Source: JANYJJ01 sp038241115 (GTDB lineage Bacteria; Pseudomonadota; Gammaproteobacteria; Burkholderiales; Burkholderiaceae_C). Taken from it: a DNA stretch of 64,000 nucleotides. The position numbers and the translations under genes were made by a program. The stretch is from contig JBBRGA010000001.1 of NCBI GenBank assembly GCA_038241115.1, forward strand, positions 4,995 to 68,994. The letters run 5' to 3'. Under the pieces are notes generated by a model. It worked only from the letters and a program-made list of their open reading frames with translations. It was not told the DNA's origin and ran no database searches. This document shows positions 54,927 to 63,527 of this stretch, piece after piece. Each line of letters opens with the position of its first letter. The stretch's first letter is position 1.

Positions 54927-55241
54927 GTCCAACGTTCGTTTGACGGCGTACACAACCCCCCCCGTTCGGGCTGAGGTATCGAAGTCCCATGTTGAACTTC
55001 CACCGTTCGCCCTGAGGTATCGAAGGGTTCGTGCGGCGGGGCGCATTCCTAGAAACTAGGAGCGTGGGCGCCAGAAGGAGCGGCGGCTGCAAGGAGGCCG
55101 CAGCGGTCCATTTTTGGCTACGCCGCTCTTCGAGAACACCGGCTTTTTGTCCCATAGCTACGGCTATGGGCCTGCAAACCCCGCAAAAACTGTCCTTGCT
55201 GGGGCCACCTTTCGCTTCGCCGCCTTCTGCCGCCCACGCTC
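54927..55241 (+). other. Intergenic stretch with direct repeats and an inverted-repeat element
   Basis: 315 bp between the convergent ahpF and DsbA-like genes, without a believable gene. It contains two direct repeats (54962-54984 and 55003-55026) and most of the 189-bp inverted-repeat element described separately. Reading frames across it are low-quality Arg/Ala/Pro-rich translations of the repeats. Confidence 0.7.
54962..55026 (+). repeat. Pair of direct repeats CCGTTCG..CTGAGGTATCGAAG
   Basis: CCGTTCGGGCTGAGGTATCGAAG at 54962-54984 and CCGTTCGCCCTGAGGTATCGAAG at 55003-55025 differ at two bases and start 41 bp apart. Related CTGAGGTG(T) pieces lie upstream of ahpC. I believe similar CTGAGxxxxTCGAAGG sequences are a common dispersed intergenic repeat in Burkholderiales. 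Confidence 0.8.
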
Positions 55242-55244
55242 CTA
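55056..55244. mobile_element. Candidate MITE-like element with terminal inverted repeats
   Basis: Left end CTAGGAGCGTGGGCGCCAGAAGG (55056-55078) is the reverse complement, with one mismatch, of the right end at 55222-55244 (CCTTCTGCCGCCCACGCTCCTAG). The enclosed DNA has a perfect internal palindrome CCCATAGC-TACG-GCTATGGG at 55151-55170 and a GC-rich hairpin near 55083-55102. There is no transposase. The right end supplies the TAG stop of the DsbA-like gene. It could be a non-autonomous transposon or a repetitive palindromic element acting as a terminator between convergent genes. Confidence 0.55.
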
Positions 55245-55796
55245 GGCCACCTTTTCACCCAGGGCAGCGCGCACAGCATGCTCAAGGTGCTCCAGCCCGA
55301 AGGTGGTGTCCACCAGTTTGTTGTTCAAGAAAAAGCTGGGTGATGAACGCAGCCCCAGGTGCTCGCCGCAGCGGCGGTGCTCCTGTACGCGCTGCAGGTA
55401 AATGCGGTCGGCCATGTCGGCGTTGAAGCGCCGCATGTCCAGGCCGATGGCTTGGGCGTATTGAGCCAGCGCAGCCGGTTTCAGGTGGTTGGGGTGGCTG
55501 AACAGTTGGTGGTGCATGGGCCAGAACTTGCCCTGCGCGGCAGCGGCTTCTGCGGCTTCTGCGGCCAGCTCGGCGTGCGGGTGAACCTCGACCAGCGGGA
55601 AGTGCCGAAACACAAATTGCATGCGGTCGCCGAAGGTTTCGATCAGGTGTTGGGTCGCCAACTCGGCCTCGCCGCAGGCGGTGCTCTCGTAATCACCGTA
55701 CTCCAGCAGCACCAGGCGCGCCTGCGCTGAGCCGGTGCTGTGATCGGCCGCTGAAAGCCCACCGGTCGCGTTGGGTTGACGAGGTGCTTGTTCCAT
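55242..55796 (-). CDS. DsbA/FrnE-like thioredoxin-fold protein lacking one active-site Cys
   Basis: A 184-residue DSBA-type thioredoxin-fold protein without a signal peptide, so probably cytoplasmic. The family active site after LEYGDYE is normally CxxC; here it reads Ser38-Thr-Ala-Cys41, leaving only the second cysteine. The cis-Pro loop (RSSPSFFLNNKLVD) and the helical insert are intact. One further Cys is near residue 143. It may work as a glutathione-linked or monothiol enzyme, or be redox-inactive. AGGAG lies before the ATG. The stop codon lies in the inverted-repeat element. Confidence 0.85.
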   Translation of the reverse strand: MEQAPRQPNATGGLSAADHSTGSAQARLVLLEYGDYESTACGEAELATQHLIETFGDRMQFVFRHFPLVEVHPHAELAAEAAEAAAAQGKFWPMHHQLFSHPNHLKPAALAQYAQAIGLDMRRFNADMADRIYLQRVQEHRRCGEHLGLRSSPSFFLNNKLVDTTFGLEHLEHAVRAALGEKVA

Positions 55797-56012
55797 TTGG
55801 ATCTCCTAGGGGTGGCGGGTGGTTTTTAGTAGCGCGCGCGGCCTCAGATCACGTGGCCAGATCACATGGCCAGATCACGTGAGTCAGCAGTCAGCGCATG
55901 GGTTTGTTTTTACCCAAAGGGCTGCTGCCCTGTCTGTGCTCCAGCGCACAGACGCGCCACTGCATGCCAGCGCATCGTATGAAACGCATCGGTGCAACCG
56001 AGGGAAACAAAA
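55797..56012 (+). promoter_or_regulatory. Divergent control region with three 13-bp repeats
   Basis: 216 bp between the DsbA-like gene (leftward) and gnd (rightward). Units AGATCACGTGGCC, AGATCACATGGCC and AGATCACGTGAGT occur in tandem at 55846-55884, each centred on CACGTG or CACATG. Further down, GTCTGTG/CACAGAC (55932-55953) forms a 7-bp hairpin in the gnd leader. The repeats could be operator sites for a regulator of the sugar-acid block. Confidence 0.5.
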
Positions 56013-57041
56013 ATGCAACTGGGAATGATGGGCTTGGGGCGCATGGGCGGCAGCATGGTGGGCCGTCTGCTGCGGGCGGAGCATGAATGCGTGGTGTTCG
56101 ATGCGCGAGCTGTCGCCGTGCAAACACTGGTGAGAACCGGTGCCGTGGGTGCCGCCTCAATCAAGCAGTTCGTGGCGTTGTTGAGCAAGCCGCGCACCAT
56201 TTGGCTGATGCTGCCTGCGGGTGCCGTGGACGCTGCGTTGGATGAATTGCTGCCCTGCCTCGAAGCGGGCGATGTGCTGGTGGACGGTGGCAATTCGCAC
56301 TACCGGGACGATATTCGCCGCGGCAAACAGTTGCTGGCGCACGGCATTCATTACCTGGACGTGGGAACCAGCGGCGGCGTGGCCGGATTGGAGCGCGGCT
56401 ACTGCTTGATGATTGGCGGGGAAGCGGCGGTGGTGCAGCGGCTGCAGCCGATTTTTATGGCTTTGGCACCCGGCATCGCGGCAGCGCCGCGCACGTCTGG
56501 CCGCCCAGCAAATTCGGGCACCGCAGAGCACGGTTTTTTGCACTGCGGCCCGTTTGGCGCCGGGCACTTCGTGAAGATGATTCACAACGGCATCGAGTAC
56601 GGCGTGATGGCCGCTTACGCCGAAGGATTGAACATTCTGCGCAACGCGAATGCGGGACAAGCGCTCACTGCTTCGCCCACCCTGCACGACGCCGAAACCA
56701 CGCCGCTGCGCGAGCCCGAGTTGTACCGCTTCGACATGAATTTGCCCGACATCACCGAGCTGTGGCGGCGTGGGAGTGTGATTGGTTCCTGGTTGCTGGA
56801 CCTCACGGCCGAGGCGCTGCAAAAAGACAAAGATTTGGCGTCGTACGGCGGTCGGGTGTCGGACTCGGGCGAGGGCCGCTGGACGCTGCAAGCCGCCATC
56901 GACGAAGGCGTGCCGGTGCCGGTGCTGAGCGCCGCGGTGTTCGAGCGTTTTTCGTCACGCGGCAACGCAGACTTCGCCAACCAGGTGCTGTCGGCCATGC
57001 GGCATGAGTTTGGCGGCCATGTAGAAAAGCCGCAGGCATGA
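56013..57041 (+). CDS. gnd: 6-phosphogluconate dehydrogenase (decarboxylating), short NAD-type
   Basis: Oxidises 6-phosphogluconate to ribulose 5-phosphate with CO2 release. The 342-residue protein belongs to the short (GndA/YqeC-like) class, often NAD-preferring, versus about 470 for classical Gnd. It shows the GLGRMGGSMVGRLL nucleotide loop, the DGGNSHYRDD block, the substrate signature DVGTSGGVAGLERGYCLM and the catalytic Lys in FVKMIHNGIEYG. Start ATG 56013 follows GAGGGAAA. The stop overlaps pgm by ATGA. Confidence 0.93.
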   Translation: MQLGMMGLGRMGGSMVGRLLRAEHECVVFDARAVAVQTLVRTGAVGAASIKQFVALLSKPRTIWLMLPAGAVDAALDELLPCLEAGDVLVDGGNSHYRDDIRRGKQLLAHGIHYLDVGTSGGVAGLERGYCLMIGGEAAVVQRLQPIFMALAPGIAAAPRTSGRPANSGTAEHGFLHCGPFGAGHFVKMIHNGIEYGVMAAYAEGLNILRNANAGQALTASPTLHDAETTPLREPELYRFDMNLPDITELWRRGSVIGSWLLDLTAEALQKDKDLASYGGRVSDSGEGRWTLQAAIDEGVPVPVLSAAVFERFSSRGNADFANQVLSAMRHEFGGHVEKPQA

Positions 57042-58798
57042 CGTCCGCCTCGTCAATCGATGTGGGCGGTGCCGCTTTGCCTCTCACCGGCAGCGTTCAT
57101 GCGCTGGCGGGTCATCCCGCTCCTGCGTCTGTGTTGATCGATGTGGACAAGCTGCTGTGGGCCTATCGCAAGCTCATTCCCGACCCCGGCGTGGCAGCGC
57201 AGCGCGTGGCCTTTGGCACGTCGGGCCATCGCGGCAGCGCCTTGGACGCGGCTTTCAACGAGCAGCATGTGCTGGCGATCACGCAGGCCATTTGCAACCA
57301 CCGCAAGGCCAGCGACATCACCGGGCCGATGTTTGTGGGGGTGGACACCCATGCGCTGTCGGCCCCGGCCTGCGCCACCGCGCTGGAAGTGTTGGCCGCC
57401 AACGGCGTGGAGGTGATGCTGGCGCTGAACGACGAGTACACGCCGACGCCTGCGGTGTCGCACGCGATCTTGCAGTTCAACCGCACCAGAAACTTCAACC
57501 CCGACCGCAACCTCGGCCACACCAGCAACCGCAACACCAACAATTTCAATGGCCTGGCCGATGGCATCGTCATCACCCCGTCGCACAACCCGCCACGCGA
57601 CGGCGGCTTCAAGTACAACCCGACCCACGGTGGGCCAGCCGGGCAGGCGGTGACGAATTGGATTGAAGCCGCTGCCAACCGGTTGTTGGAAGCGCGCCTT
57701 GACGGTGTTCAGCGCATGCCCTACGCGCAGGCACTTGCAGCCGCCACCACACACCGGCACGACTTTCTGGCGGCGTATGTGGCGGACCTGGGCAACGTGA
57801 TCGACATGGAGGTGATTCGCGTCGCGAAATTGCGCATGGGTGTCGACCCGATGGGCGGCGCGGGTGTGCATTACTGGGCTGCCATTGCCGAGCGCTACGG
57901 CCTGGATCTGAGCGTCATCAATCGGGAGGTCGATCCGACCTTCGCTTTCATGCCGCTCGATTGGGACGGCAAGATTCGCATGGACCCGTCGTCTGCTTAC
58001 GCGATGAAAAATCTGCTGGCCGTCCAAGACCGGTTCGACATCGCGTTCGCCTGCGACACCGACCACGACCGCCACGGCATCGTCACACCCACCGCGGGCT
58101 TGATGGCCGCTGACCACTACCTGGCGGTGTGCATTGGCTACTTGTTCCAACACCGCCCCGACTGGCCCGTGTCGGCGGCGGTGGGCAAAACCGTGGTGAG
58201 CAGCCGCCTGATCGACAAGCTGTGCGCGCGCCTGGGCCGGGCCTGCGTGGAGACGCCGGTGGGTTTCAAGTGGTTTTCTGCCGGCCTGCAAAGTGCTGCG
58301 TTGGGCTTTGCCGGCGAAGAAAGCGCAGGCGCCAGCCTCTTGCGCCGTGACGGCACGGTGTGGACCACCGACAAAGACGGCATTGCGCTGGCGCTGCTTG
58401 CCGCCGAGATCACCGCGCGCACCGGCCGCGACCCGGGCCAGCGTTATGCCGAGTTGGCGGCTGAGTTTGGCAACCCGGTGGCACGCCGCGTCGAAGCGCC
58501 CGCCAGTGCGCAGCAAAAAAAGCAACTGGCGGCCCTGACAGCACAGCAAATCACGCAAACCACGTTGGCGGGCGAACGTGTCGAAAGCGTGCTCAGCCAT
58601 GCGCTGGGCAACGGCGAAGCCATCGGCGGCATCAAGCTCAACACCGCCAGCGGCTGGTTCGCGGCACGGCCGTCCGGCACCGAAGACATCTACAAGATTT
58701 ATGCCGAAAGTTTTCAAGGCGCAGACCACCTGCGGCGCCTGTTGGAAGAGGCGCAAGCCGTGGTGGACATGGCGATTTCGTCGTCAGCCGCCGCCTGA
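57038..58798 (+). CDS. pgm: Phosphoglucomutase (alpha-D-glucose phosphate-specific)
   Basis: Interconverts glucose 1-phosphate and glucose 6-phosphate. The 586-residue protein is slightly longer than E. coli Pgm (546), with an N-terminal extension of some 30 residues. The phospho-Ser is near residue 182 in [12 protein letters not shown], the Mg loop is CDTDHDRHG, the sugar loop [10 protein letters not shown], and the phosphate loop [15 protein letters not shown]. Translationally coupled to gnd; xfp begins 88 bp further on. Confidence 0.96.
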   Translation: MTSASSIDVGGAALPLTGSVHALAGHPAPASVLIDVDKLLWAYRKLIPDPGVAAQRVAFGTSGHRGSALDAAFNEQHVLAITQAICNHRKASDITGPMFVGVDTHALSAPACATALEVLAANGVEVMLALNDEYTPTPAVSHAILQFNRTRNFNPDRNLGHTSNRNTNNFNGLADGIVITPSHNPPRDGGFKYNPTHGGPAGQAVTNWIEAAANRLLEARLDGVQRMPYAQALAAATTHRHDFLAAYVADLGNVIDMEVIRVAKLRMGVDPMGGAGVHYWAAIAERYGLDLSVINREVDPTFAFMPLDWDGKIRMDPSSAYAMKNLLAVQDRFDIAFACDTDHDRHGIVTPTAGLMAADHYLAVCIGYLFQHRPDWPVSAAVGKTVVSSRLIDKLCARLGRACVETPVGFKWFSAGLQSAALGFAGEESAGASLLRRDGTVWTTDKDGIALALLAAEITARTGRDPGQRYAELAAEFGNPVARRVEAPASAQQKKQLAALTAQQITQTTLAGERVESVLSHALGNGEAIGGIKLNTASGWFAARPSGTEDIYKIYAESFQGADHLRRLLEEAQAVVDMAISSSAAA

Positions 58799-58886
58799 AA
58801 TCGACCCCGACGCTGCTGCAACTCCCTTCGAGTTGTCACCCAATCCCTCAGCCACTCCATCAATCCAAAAATCTGTAAAGGCCCCG

Positions 58887-61322
58887 ATGCCGAACACCCT
58901 GTCTGCCGACGCGCTGCAAAATATGCACGCCTACTGGCGCGCCGCCAACTACTTGTCTGTGGGGCAGATCTACTTGCAGGACAACACGCTGCTCGAGCGC
59001 CCGCTCACGCTGGCCGACATCAAGCCGCGCCTGCTGGGCCATTGGGGCACCACGCCGGGTTTGAATTTGCTCTACGTTCACTTGAACCGGCTGATCAGAG
59101 AACACGACCTGAACATGATTTATGTGATGGGTCCGGGCCACGGCGGGCCGGGCATCGTCGCGAACAGTTATCTGGAAGGTTCGTACACCGAGCACTACCC
59201 GGCCATTGAACACAACCGCAACGGCCTGGAGCGCTTGTTTCGTCAGTTCTCATGGCCGCACGGCGTGCCCAGCCATGTGTCGCCCGAAGTGCCTGGGTCT
59301 ATTCACGAGGGCGGCGAATTGGGCTACTCGCTTCTCCATGCTTACGGTGCGGCTTTTGACAACCCCGACCTGATCGTGGCCTGCGTGGTGGGTGATGGCG
59401 AGGCCGAAACCGGCGCGCTGGCCGCCAGCTGGCACTCGAATAAGTTTTTGAATCCGGCGCGCGATGGTGCGGTGCTGCCCATCTTGCATCTCAACGGCTA
59501 CAAGATTGCCAACCCCACGCTGCTGGCGCGCATCAGCCATGAAGAGTTGACGCACCTCATGCGTGGCTATGGGCACGAACCTCATTTTGTCGAGGGTGAC
59601 GACCCGGCGCTGGTGCACCAAGCTCTGGCCGCCACGCTGGACACCGTGCTGGCGCAGATTCAACAAATGCAACGCGAGGCCAGGTCGCTGCCCGCAGGCG
59701 TGTCACCGAAGCGTCCGCGCTGGCCGATGATCGTGCTGCGCACACCCAAAGGCTGGACCGGGCCGAAGTGGGTCGACGGCAAGGCGGTGGAAGGCACGTG
59801 GCGTTCGCACCAAGTGCCGATTGCCGAATTCAAAACCCCTGGCCACCTGCTGCAGCTTGAGGCCTGGCTCAAGAGCTACCACCCCGAAGAACTGTTTGAC
59901 GAACAGGGCCGCTTTCTGGATGAGCTTGCCGCGCTGGCCCCCACCGGCCAGCGCCGCATGGGCTGCAACCCGCATGCCAATGGCGGCGTGCTGTTGCAGC
60001 CGCTGGCCATGCCCGCGTTCCGCGATTACGCCGTGGCGGTGCCGCAACCTGGTGCGGTCGACGCGGAAGCCACGCGCGAGCTGGGCCACTTTCTGCGCGC
60101 TGTGATGAAACTCAACTTGAGCGCAGCCAACTTCCGGATCTTCGGGCCTGACGAGACCGCATCGAACCGCCTTGACGCGGTGTTCGATGTGAGCGGCAAG
60201 GTGTGGCTGGACGACATTCAAGAGGGCGACAACCACCTCAGCGCCGACGGCCGTGTCATGGAAGTGCTGAGCGAGCATCTGTGCGAAGGCTGGCTCGAGG
60301 GCTATTTGCTCACCGGACGACACGGCCTGTTTTCTTGCTACGAGGCCTTCATCCACATCATCGATTCGATGTTCAACCAGCACGCGAAGTGGTTGAAGGT
60401 GTGCAACGGCATTCCGTGGCGCAAGCCCATCGCGTCACTGAACTACTTGCTCACCTCGCATGTCTGGCGGCAAGACCACAACGGCTTCTCGCACCAGGAC
60501 CCGGGCTTTATTGACCACGTGGCCAGCAAGAAGGCCGACGTGGTGCGCATCTACCTGCCGCCTGACGCCAACACTTTGCTGTCGGTGGCCGACCACTGCC
60601 TGCGAAGCCGCAACTACGTCAACCTCATCATCGCGGGCAAGCAGCCTGCGCCGCAGTGGCTGGACATGGACGCCGCAGTGCGCCACTGCGCAGCGGGCGC
60701 GGGTGTTTGGGAATGGGCCTGTACTTCCCCCAGAGAAGTTTCGCGCGCTGACTCAAAAGCGGACGCAAAAGCTGACGCAAAAATCGCATCAGAAAGCAGC
60801 GATCCCGATGTGGTGATGGCATGCGCCGGTGATGTGCCCACGCTGGAGGCGCTGGCTGCGGTGACCTTGCTGCGCGCTTATGTGCCCGACATCCGAATCC
60901 GCTTCGTCAACGTGGTCGATCTGATGGTGTTGCAGCCGCCGTCTGAACATCCGCACGGCTTGGCCGACCATGAGTTCGATGCGCTTTTCACCACCGACAA
61001 GCCGGTGATATTTGCCTTTCACGGCTACCCCGCCATCATTCACAAACTGACCTACCGGCGGCACAACCACGCCAACATTCACGTGCGCGGCTATAAAGAA
61101 GAGGGCACCACCACCACGCCGTTCGACATGGTGGTGCTGAACAACCTGGACCGCTTTCAACTCGCGCTGGATGCCATTCGGCGCATCCCAAGACTGGCGA
61201 GCCGGGTGGCCGCAGAAACCACCAGGTTCGAGGCCACCATGCAGCGCCACAGGCTGTACATCGGCGAGCACGGCGACGACCTGCCCGAGGTGTTGAACTG
61301 GCGCTGGACGCGAAGCGACTGA
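58887..61322 (+). CDS. xfp: Xylulose-5-phosphate/fructose-6-phosphate phosphoketolase
   Basis: ThDP enzyme splitting xylulose 5-phosphate or fructose 6-phosphate to acetyl phosphate plus a shorter sugar phosphate. From ATG 58887 the product is 811 residues. Recognisable parts are [31 protein letters not shown], the ThDP/Mg [20 protein letters not shown] and the C-terminal [12 protein letters not shown]. Near residues 621-632 there is an inserted Ala-Asp-Ser/Ala-Lys repeat (three 12-bp DNA units) just before [11 protein letters not shown]. ackA follows at once, so acetyl phosphate is turned into ATP and acetate. Confidence 0.97.
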   Translation: MPNTLSADALQNMHAYWRAANYLSVGQIYLQDNTLLERPLTLADIKPRLLGHWGTTPGLNLLYVHLNRLIREHDLNMIYVMGPGHGGPGIVANSYLEGSYTEHYPAIEHNRNGLERLFRQFSWPHGVPSHVSPEVPGSIHEGGELGYSLLHAYGAAFDNPDLIVACVVGDGEAETGALAASWHSNKFLNPARDGAVLPILHLNGYKIANPTLLARISHEELTHLMRGYGHEPHFVEGDDPALVHQALAATLDTVLAQIQQMQREARSLPAGVSPKRPRWPMIVLRTPKGWTGPKWVDGKAVEGTWRSHQVPIAEFKTPGHLLQLEAWLKSYHPEELFDEQGRFLDELAALAPTGQRRMGCNPHANGGVLLQPLAMPAFRDYAVAVPQPGAVDAEATRELGHFLRAVMKLNLSAANFRIFGPDETASNRLDAVFDVSGKVWLDDIQEGDNHLSADGRVMEVLSEHLCEGWLEGYLLTGRHGLFSCYEAFIHIIDSMFNQHAKWLKVCNGIPWRKPIASLNYLLTSHVWRQDHNGFSHQDPGFIDHVASKKADVVRIYLPPDANTLLSVADHCLRSRNYVNLIIAGKQPAPQWLDMDAAVRHCAAGAGVWEWACTSPREVSRADSKADAKADAKIASESSDPDVVMACAGDVPTLEALAAVTLLRAYVPDIRIRFVNVVDLMVLQPPSEHPHGLADHEFDALFTTDKPVIFAFHGYPAIIHKLTYRRHNHANIHVRGYKEEGTTTTPFDMVVLNNLDRFQLALDAIRRIPRLASRVAAETTRFEATMQRHRLYIGEHGDDLPEVLNWRWTRSD
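60747..60782 (+). repeat. Three in-frame 12-bp repeats inside xfp
   Basis: GCTGACTCAAAA, GCGGACGCAAAA and GCTGACGCAAAA stand in tandem and encode [12 protein letters not shown] in a surface linker of phosphoketolase. They keep the reading frame and look like a slippage-generated insertion. Confidence 0.85.
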
Positions 61323-61368
61323 GGGTGATGACTGAGGGCGATGACTGATGGTGAAGACTGACGCCGAG
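61317..61368 (+). repeat. Four 13-bp tandem repeats across the xfp-ackA junction
   Basis: GACTGAGGGTGAT, GACTGAGGGCGAT, GACTGATGGTGAA and GACTGACGCCGAG follow one another without gaps. The first contains the xfp stop codon and the third holds the first possible ackA ATG (61348). The 13-bp unit is not a multiple of 3. Confidence 0.85.
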
Positions 61369-62517
61369 GCTGCGATGTTGATGAATCCAAGCCGATCTGC
61401 ACGCCACATCCTGTCGCTGAACAGCGGCTCGTCGTCGCTGAAGTTCGGCCTGTACCGGGTAGACGCTGAAGGGGCGTGCGAGTTGCTGGCCAGCAGTCTG
61501 GATCACCTCGGCAAAGAGGCGCATCACACCGACCCCGTCGCACGTGTCGCCAGCAAGCTGGCAGCGAACGGCATGCCGCCGCCCGATGTCATCGGGCACC
61601 GCATCGTTCACGGCGGGCCGTTGCTGCGTCAGCATTGCCGCATTGACGACAGGGTGCTGAAGCAGTTGCAGGCGGCAGCCGCTTTCGCGCCGGTGCATGC
61701 GCCCGCCGCGCTGGCGTTGATCCGCAGCGCGCAAATGCACTTTGCGGGCGTGCCACAAGTGGCCTGTTTCGACACCCAGTTTCATGCCGACTTGCCCGAT
61801 GTGGCGCGCGTGCTGCCGATTGCGCGGGAGCTGCAATCGCAGGGCGTGCAGCGCTACGGTTTTCACGGCCTGTCGGTCGAGTCCATCGTGCGCCAACTCG
61901 GCGCGGGTGTGCCGCGCAAACTCGTGGTGGCGCACCTCGGCCACGGTGCCAGCGTCACGGCGGTCAAGGCGGGCCAATCGGTCGACACCAGCATGGGCCT
62001 GACCCCCAGCGGCGGCATCGTCATGGGCACGCGCAGCGGCGACATCGACCCCGGCGTGCTGATTTATCTGATGCGTGAAAAGCAGTTCGACGCCGTCCAG
62101 TTAGAGGCGCTGATCGATCACCGCTCGGGCTTGCTGGGCATCTCCGGCATCAGCGGCGACATGCGGCAACTGCACCAGGCTTCTGCGGCAAACGAAGACG
62201 CGCGTTTGGCCATCGCCATGTTTTGCTACTCGGTGCGCAAACAGATCGCCGCCATGGCGTCCGTGCTTGGCGGCCTGGACGCCCTGGTGTTCACCGGCGG
62301 CATTGGTGAAAACGACGCGCAGGTGCGCAGCGCAATTTGCGAAGGCATGTCGTGGATGGGTGTGAGCCTGGACGAGGCGCGCAACACCGCTGACAAGCGC
62401 TTGCCGAGCAACGACAAAAGACAGATCAACAAAGAAGCATCGCCCTGCAAAGTGCACGTGCTGCCGTCGCAAGAAGACGAGCAGATCGCCCGCCACGCCT
62501 GGGCGCTGCTGGCGTGA
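61348..62517 (+). CDS. ackA: Acetate kinase
   Basis: Transfers the phosphate of acetyl phosphate to ADP, giving ATP and acetate. The 389-residue product has HILSLNSGSSSLKFGLYRV at the start of the ASKHA fold, the HRIVHGG motif, FHGLSVESIVRQL and GHGASVTAVKAGQSVDTSMG, and FTGGIGENDAQVR near the end. The first dozen residues before the conserved core are uncertain: ATG at 61348, 61375 or 61381 could be used, the first lying inside the 13-bp repeats. Supplied by phosphoketolase upstream. Confidence 0.95.
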   Translation: MVKTDAEAAMLMNPSRSARHILSLNSGSSSLKFGLYRVDAEGACELLASSLDHLGKEAHHTDPVARVASKLAANGMPPPDVIGHRIVHGGPLLRQHCRIDDRVLKQLQAAAAFAPVHAPAALALIRSAQMHFAGVPQVACFDTQFHADLPDVARVLPIARELQSQGVQRYGFHGLSVESIVRQLGAGVPRKLVVAHLGHGASVTAVKAGQSVDTSMGLTPSGGIVMGTRSGDIDPGVLIYLMREKQFDAVQLEALIDHRSGLLGISGISGDMRQLHQASAANEDARLAIAMFCYSVRKQIAAMASVLGGLDALVFTGGIGENDAQVRSAICEGMSWMGVSLDEARNTADKRLPSNDKRQINKEASPCKVHVLPSQEDEQIARHAWALLA

Positions 62518-62645
62518 AGTGCTGGCCATGCCGCAGCCCGCACAGTGGTGTGAGTGAGCTTATGCGTTCGGCAGCGTACAGACCACGCCCAAAAAATCTG
62601 TGACCGTGAGGCATCGGCGATTGTTGAAGCGCTCAGGAGATTTGC

Positions 62646-63527
62646 ATGGACTCAACCACCGCCGTCACTTCAAAGATCGAACCGGTCGATGCAGACCTTG
62701 CCGAACAGGCCCATCCCGGCCAAGGCATTGCCTCGCAAGACCCAGAGCCTGCGGCGCAGTTCGCGCTGAAACCGGAAGAGGCCGAGCGTGAAGCCAAGTC
62801 GGTATTGGTAGGCGGCGGCATGGTGGCAGGTGCCGCCACGGGTGCCACTCTGGGCGTAGCGATGGCCGGCCCGGTGGGCGTGGTCGTGGGCGGCGCGCTG
62901 GGTGCGGTGGTGGGGGCGTTAGGGGCGTCAGGGGCGTTGGGCGCAAGCGCGGCGGCTGCGCCAGAACCATCCAGCAGCACACACACCGCGAGTGCGCCGC
63001 CAGCGCATCCGCTCGCCGAGGGCCACGCTGGCGGCATCGATGAACGCGAAGCCACCGCACAGGTTCAAAAAGTGATTGCGGCGTCTGCCCCTCAGATCTG
63101 GACCGCCCTGACCACACCGGCAGCGTTGAAGCAATTTTTCTTTGATGCCGATGTGGTGACCGACTGGAAGGTAGGCAGCCCACTGCGCATGAAAGGCAAA
63201 TTCAACGGCAAGCCTTACGAAGACAAGGGCGAAATCGTGAGGTTCGACCCACCTCGGCAATTGAGCTTTTCTCACTGGTCCGCCGTGGCGGGTCAGGCCG
63301 ACACGCCTGCCAATTACCACTTCGTCACTTTCGATCTGGCGCCAGAAGGTCAGGCCACCAGAGTCACCTTGACTCAGGCTAACTTGTTGGGTGGCGTGTC
63401 GGCTGCTGACATTGAGCTGCGCGCTGAACACGAAAAGAACTGGACCTTGGTGCTCGAAGGGCTCGCCGCAGTGGCCATGCAGGGATCGCCATCGCTGCGT
63501 ACCGATCAACTGAGGAGTCAGCTGTGA
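62646..63527 (+). CDS. Glycine-zipper plus SRPBCC (AHSA1-like) fusion protein
   Basis: No established function. The 293-residue protein has an acidic start, a glycine-zipper hydrophobic hairpin at about 52-100 (VGGGMVAGAATGATLGVAMA continuing with more Gly/Ala/Val), an Ala/Pro/Ser-rich linker to about 140, and a C-terminal SRPBCC/START-like ligand-binding domain (IAASAPQIWTALTTPAALKQ; WTLVLEGLAAVA near the end). The arrangement suggests a small-ligand-binding domain tethered to a membrane. GGAG lies before the ATG. The end overlaps the next gene by GTGA. Confidence 0.8.
   Translation: MDSTTAVTSKIEPVDADLAEQAHPGQGIASQDPEPAAQFALKPEEAEREAKSVLVGGGMVAGAATGATLGVAMAGPVGVVVGGALGAVVGALGASGALGASAAAAPEPSSSTHTASAPPAHPLAEGHAGGIDEREATAQVQKVIAASAPQIWTALTTPAALKQFFFDADVVTDWKVGSPLRMKGKFNGKPYEDKGEIVRFDPPRQLSFSHWSAVAGQADTPANYHFVTFDLAPEGQATRVTLTQANLLGGVSAADIELRAEHEKNWTLVLEGLAAVAMQGSPSLRTDQLRSQL

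Noticed and set aside
55031..55426. 131-codon plus-strand frame after ahpF
   Set aside because: It crosses the inverted-repeat element and runs antisense into the DsbA-like gene; composition follows the repeats.
57053..58756. 567-codon open frame on the minus strand
   Set aside because: It lies wholly antisense to pgm, whose protein is clearly conserved; the translation is His/Arg/Gly/Ala-rich with no family features, as expected for the complement of GC-rich coding DNA.
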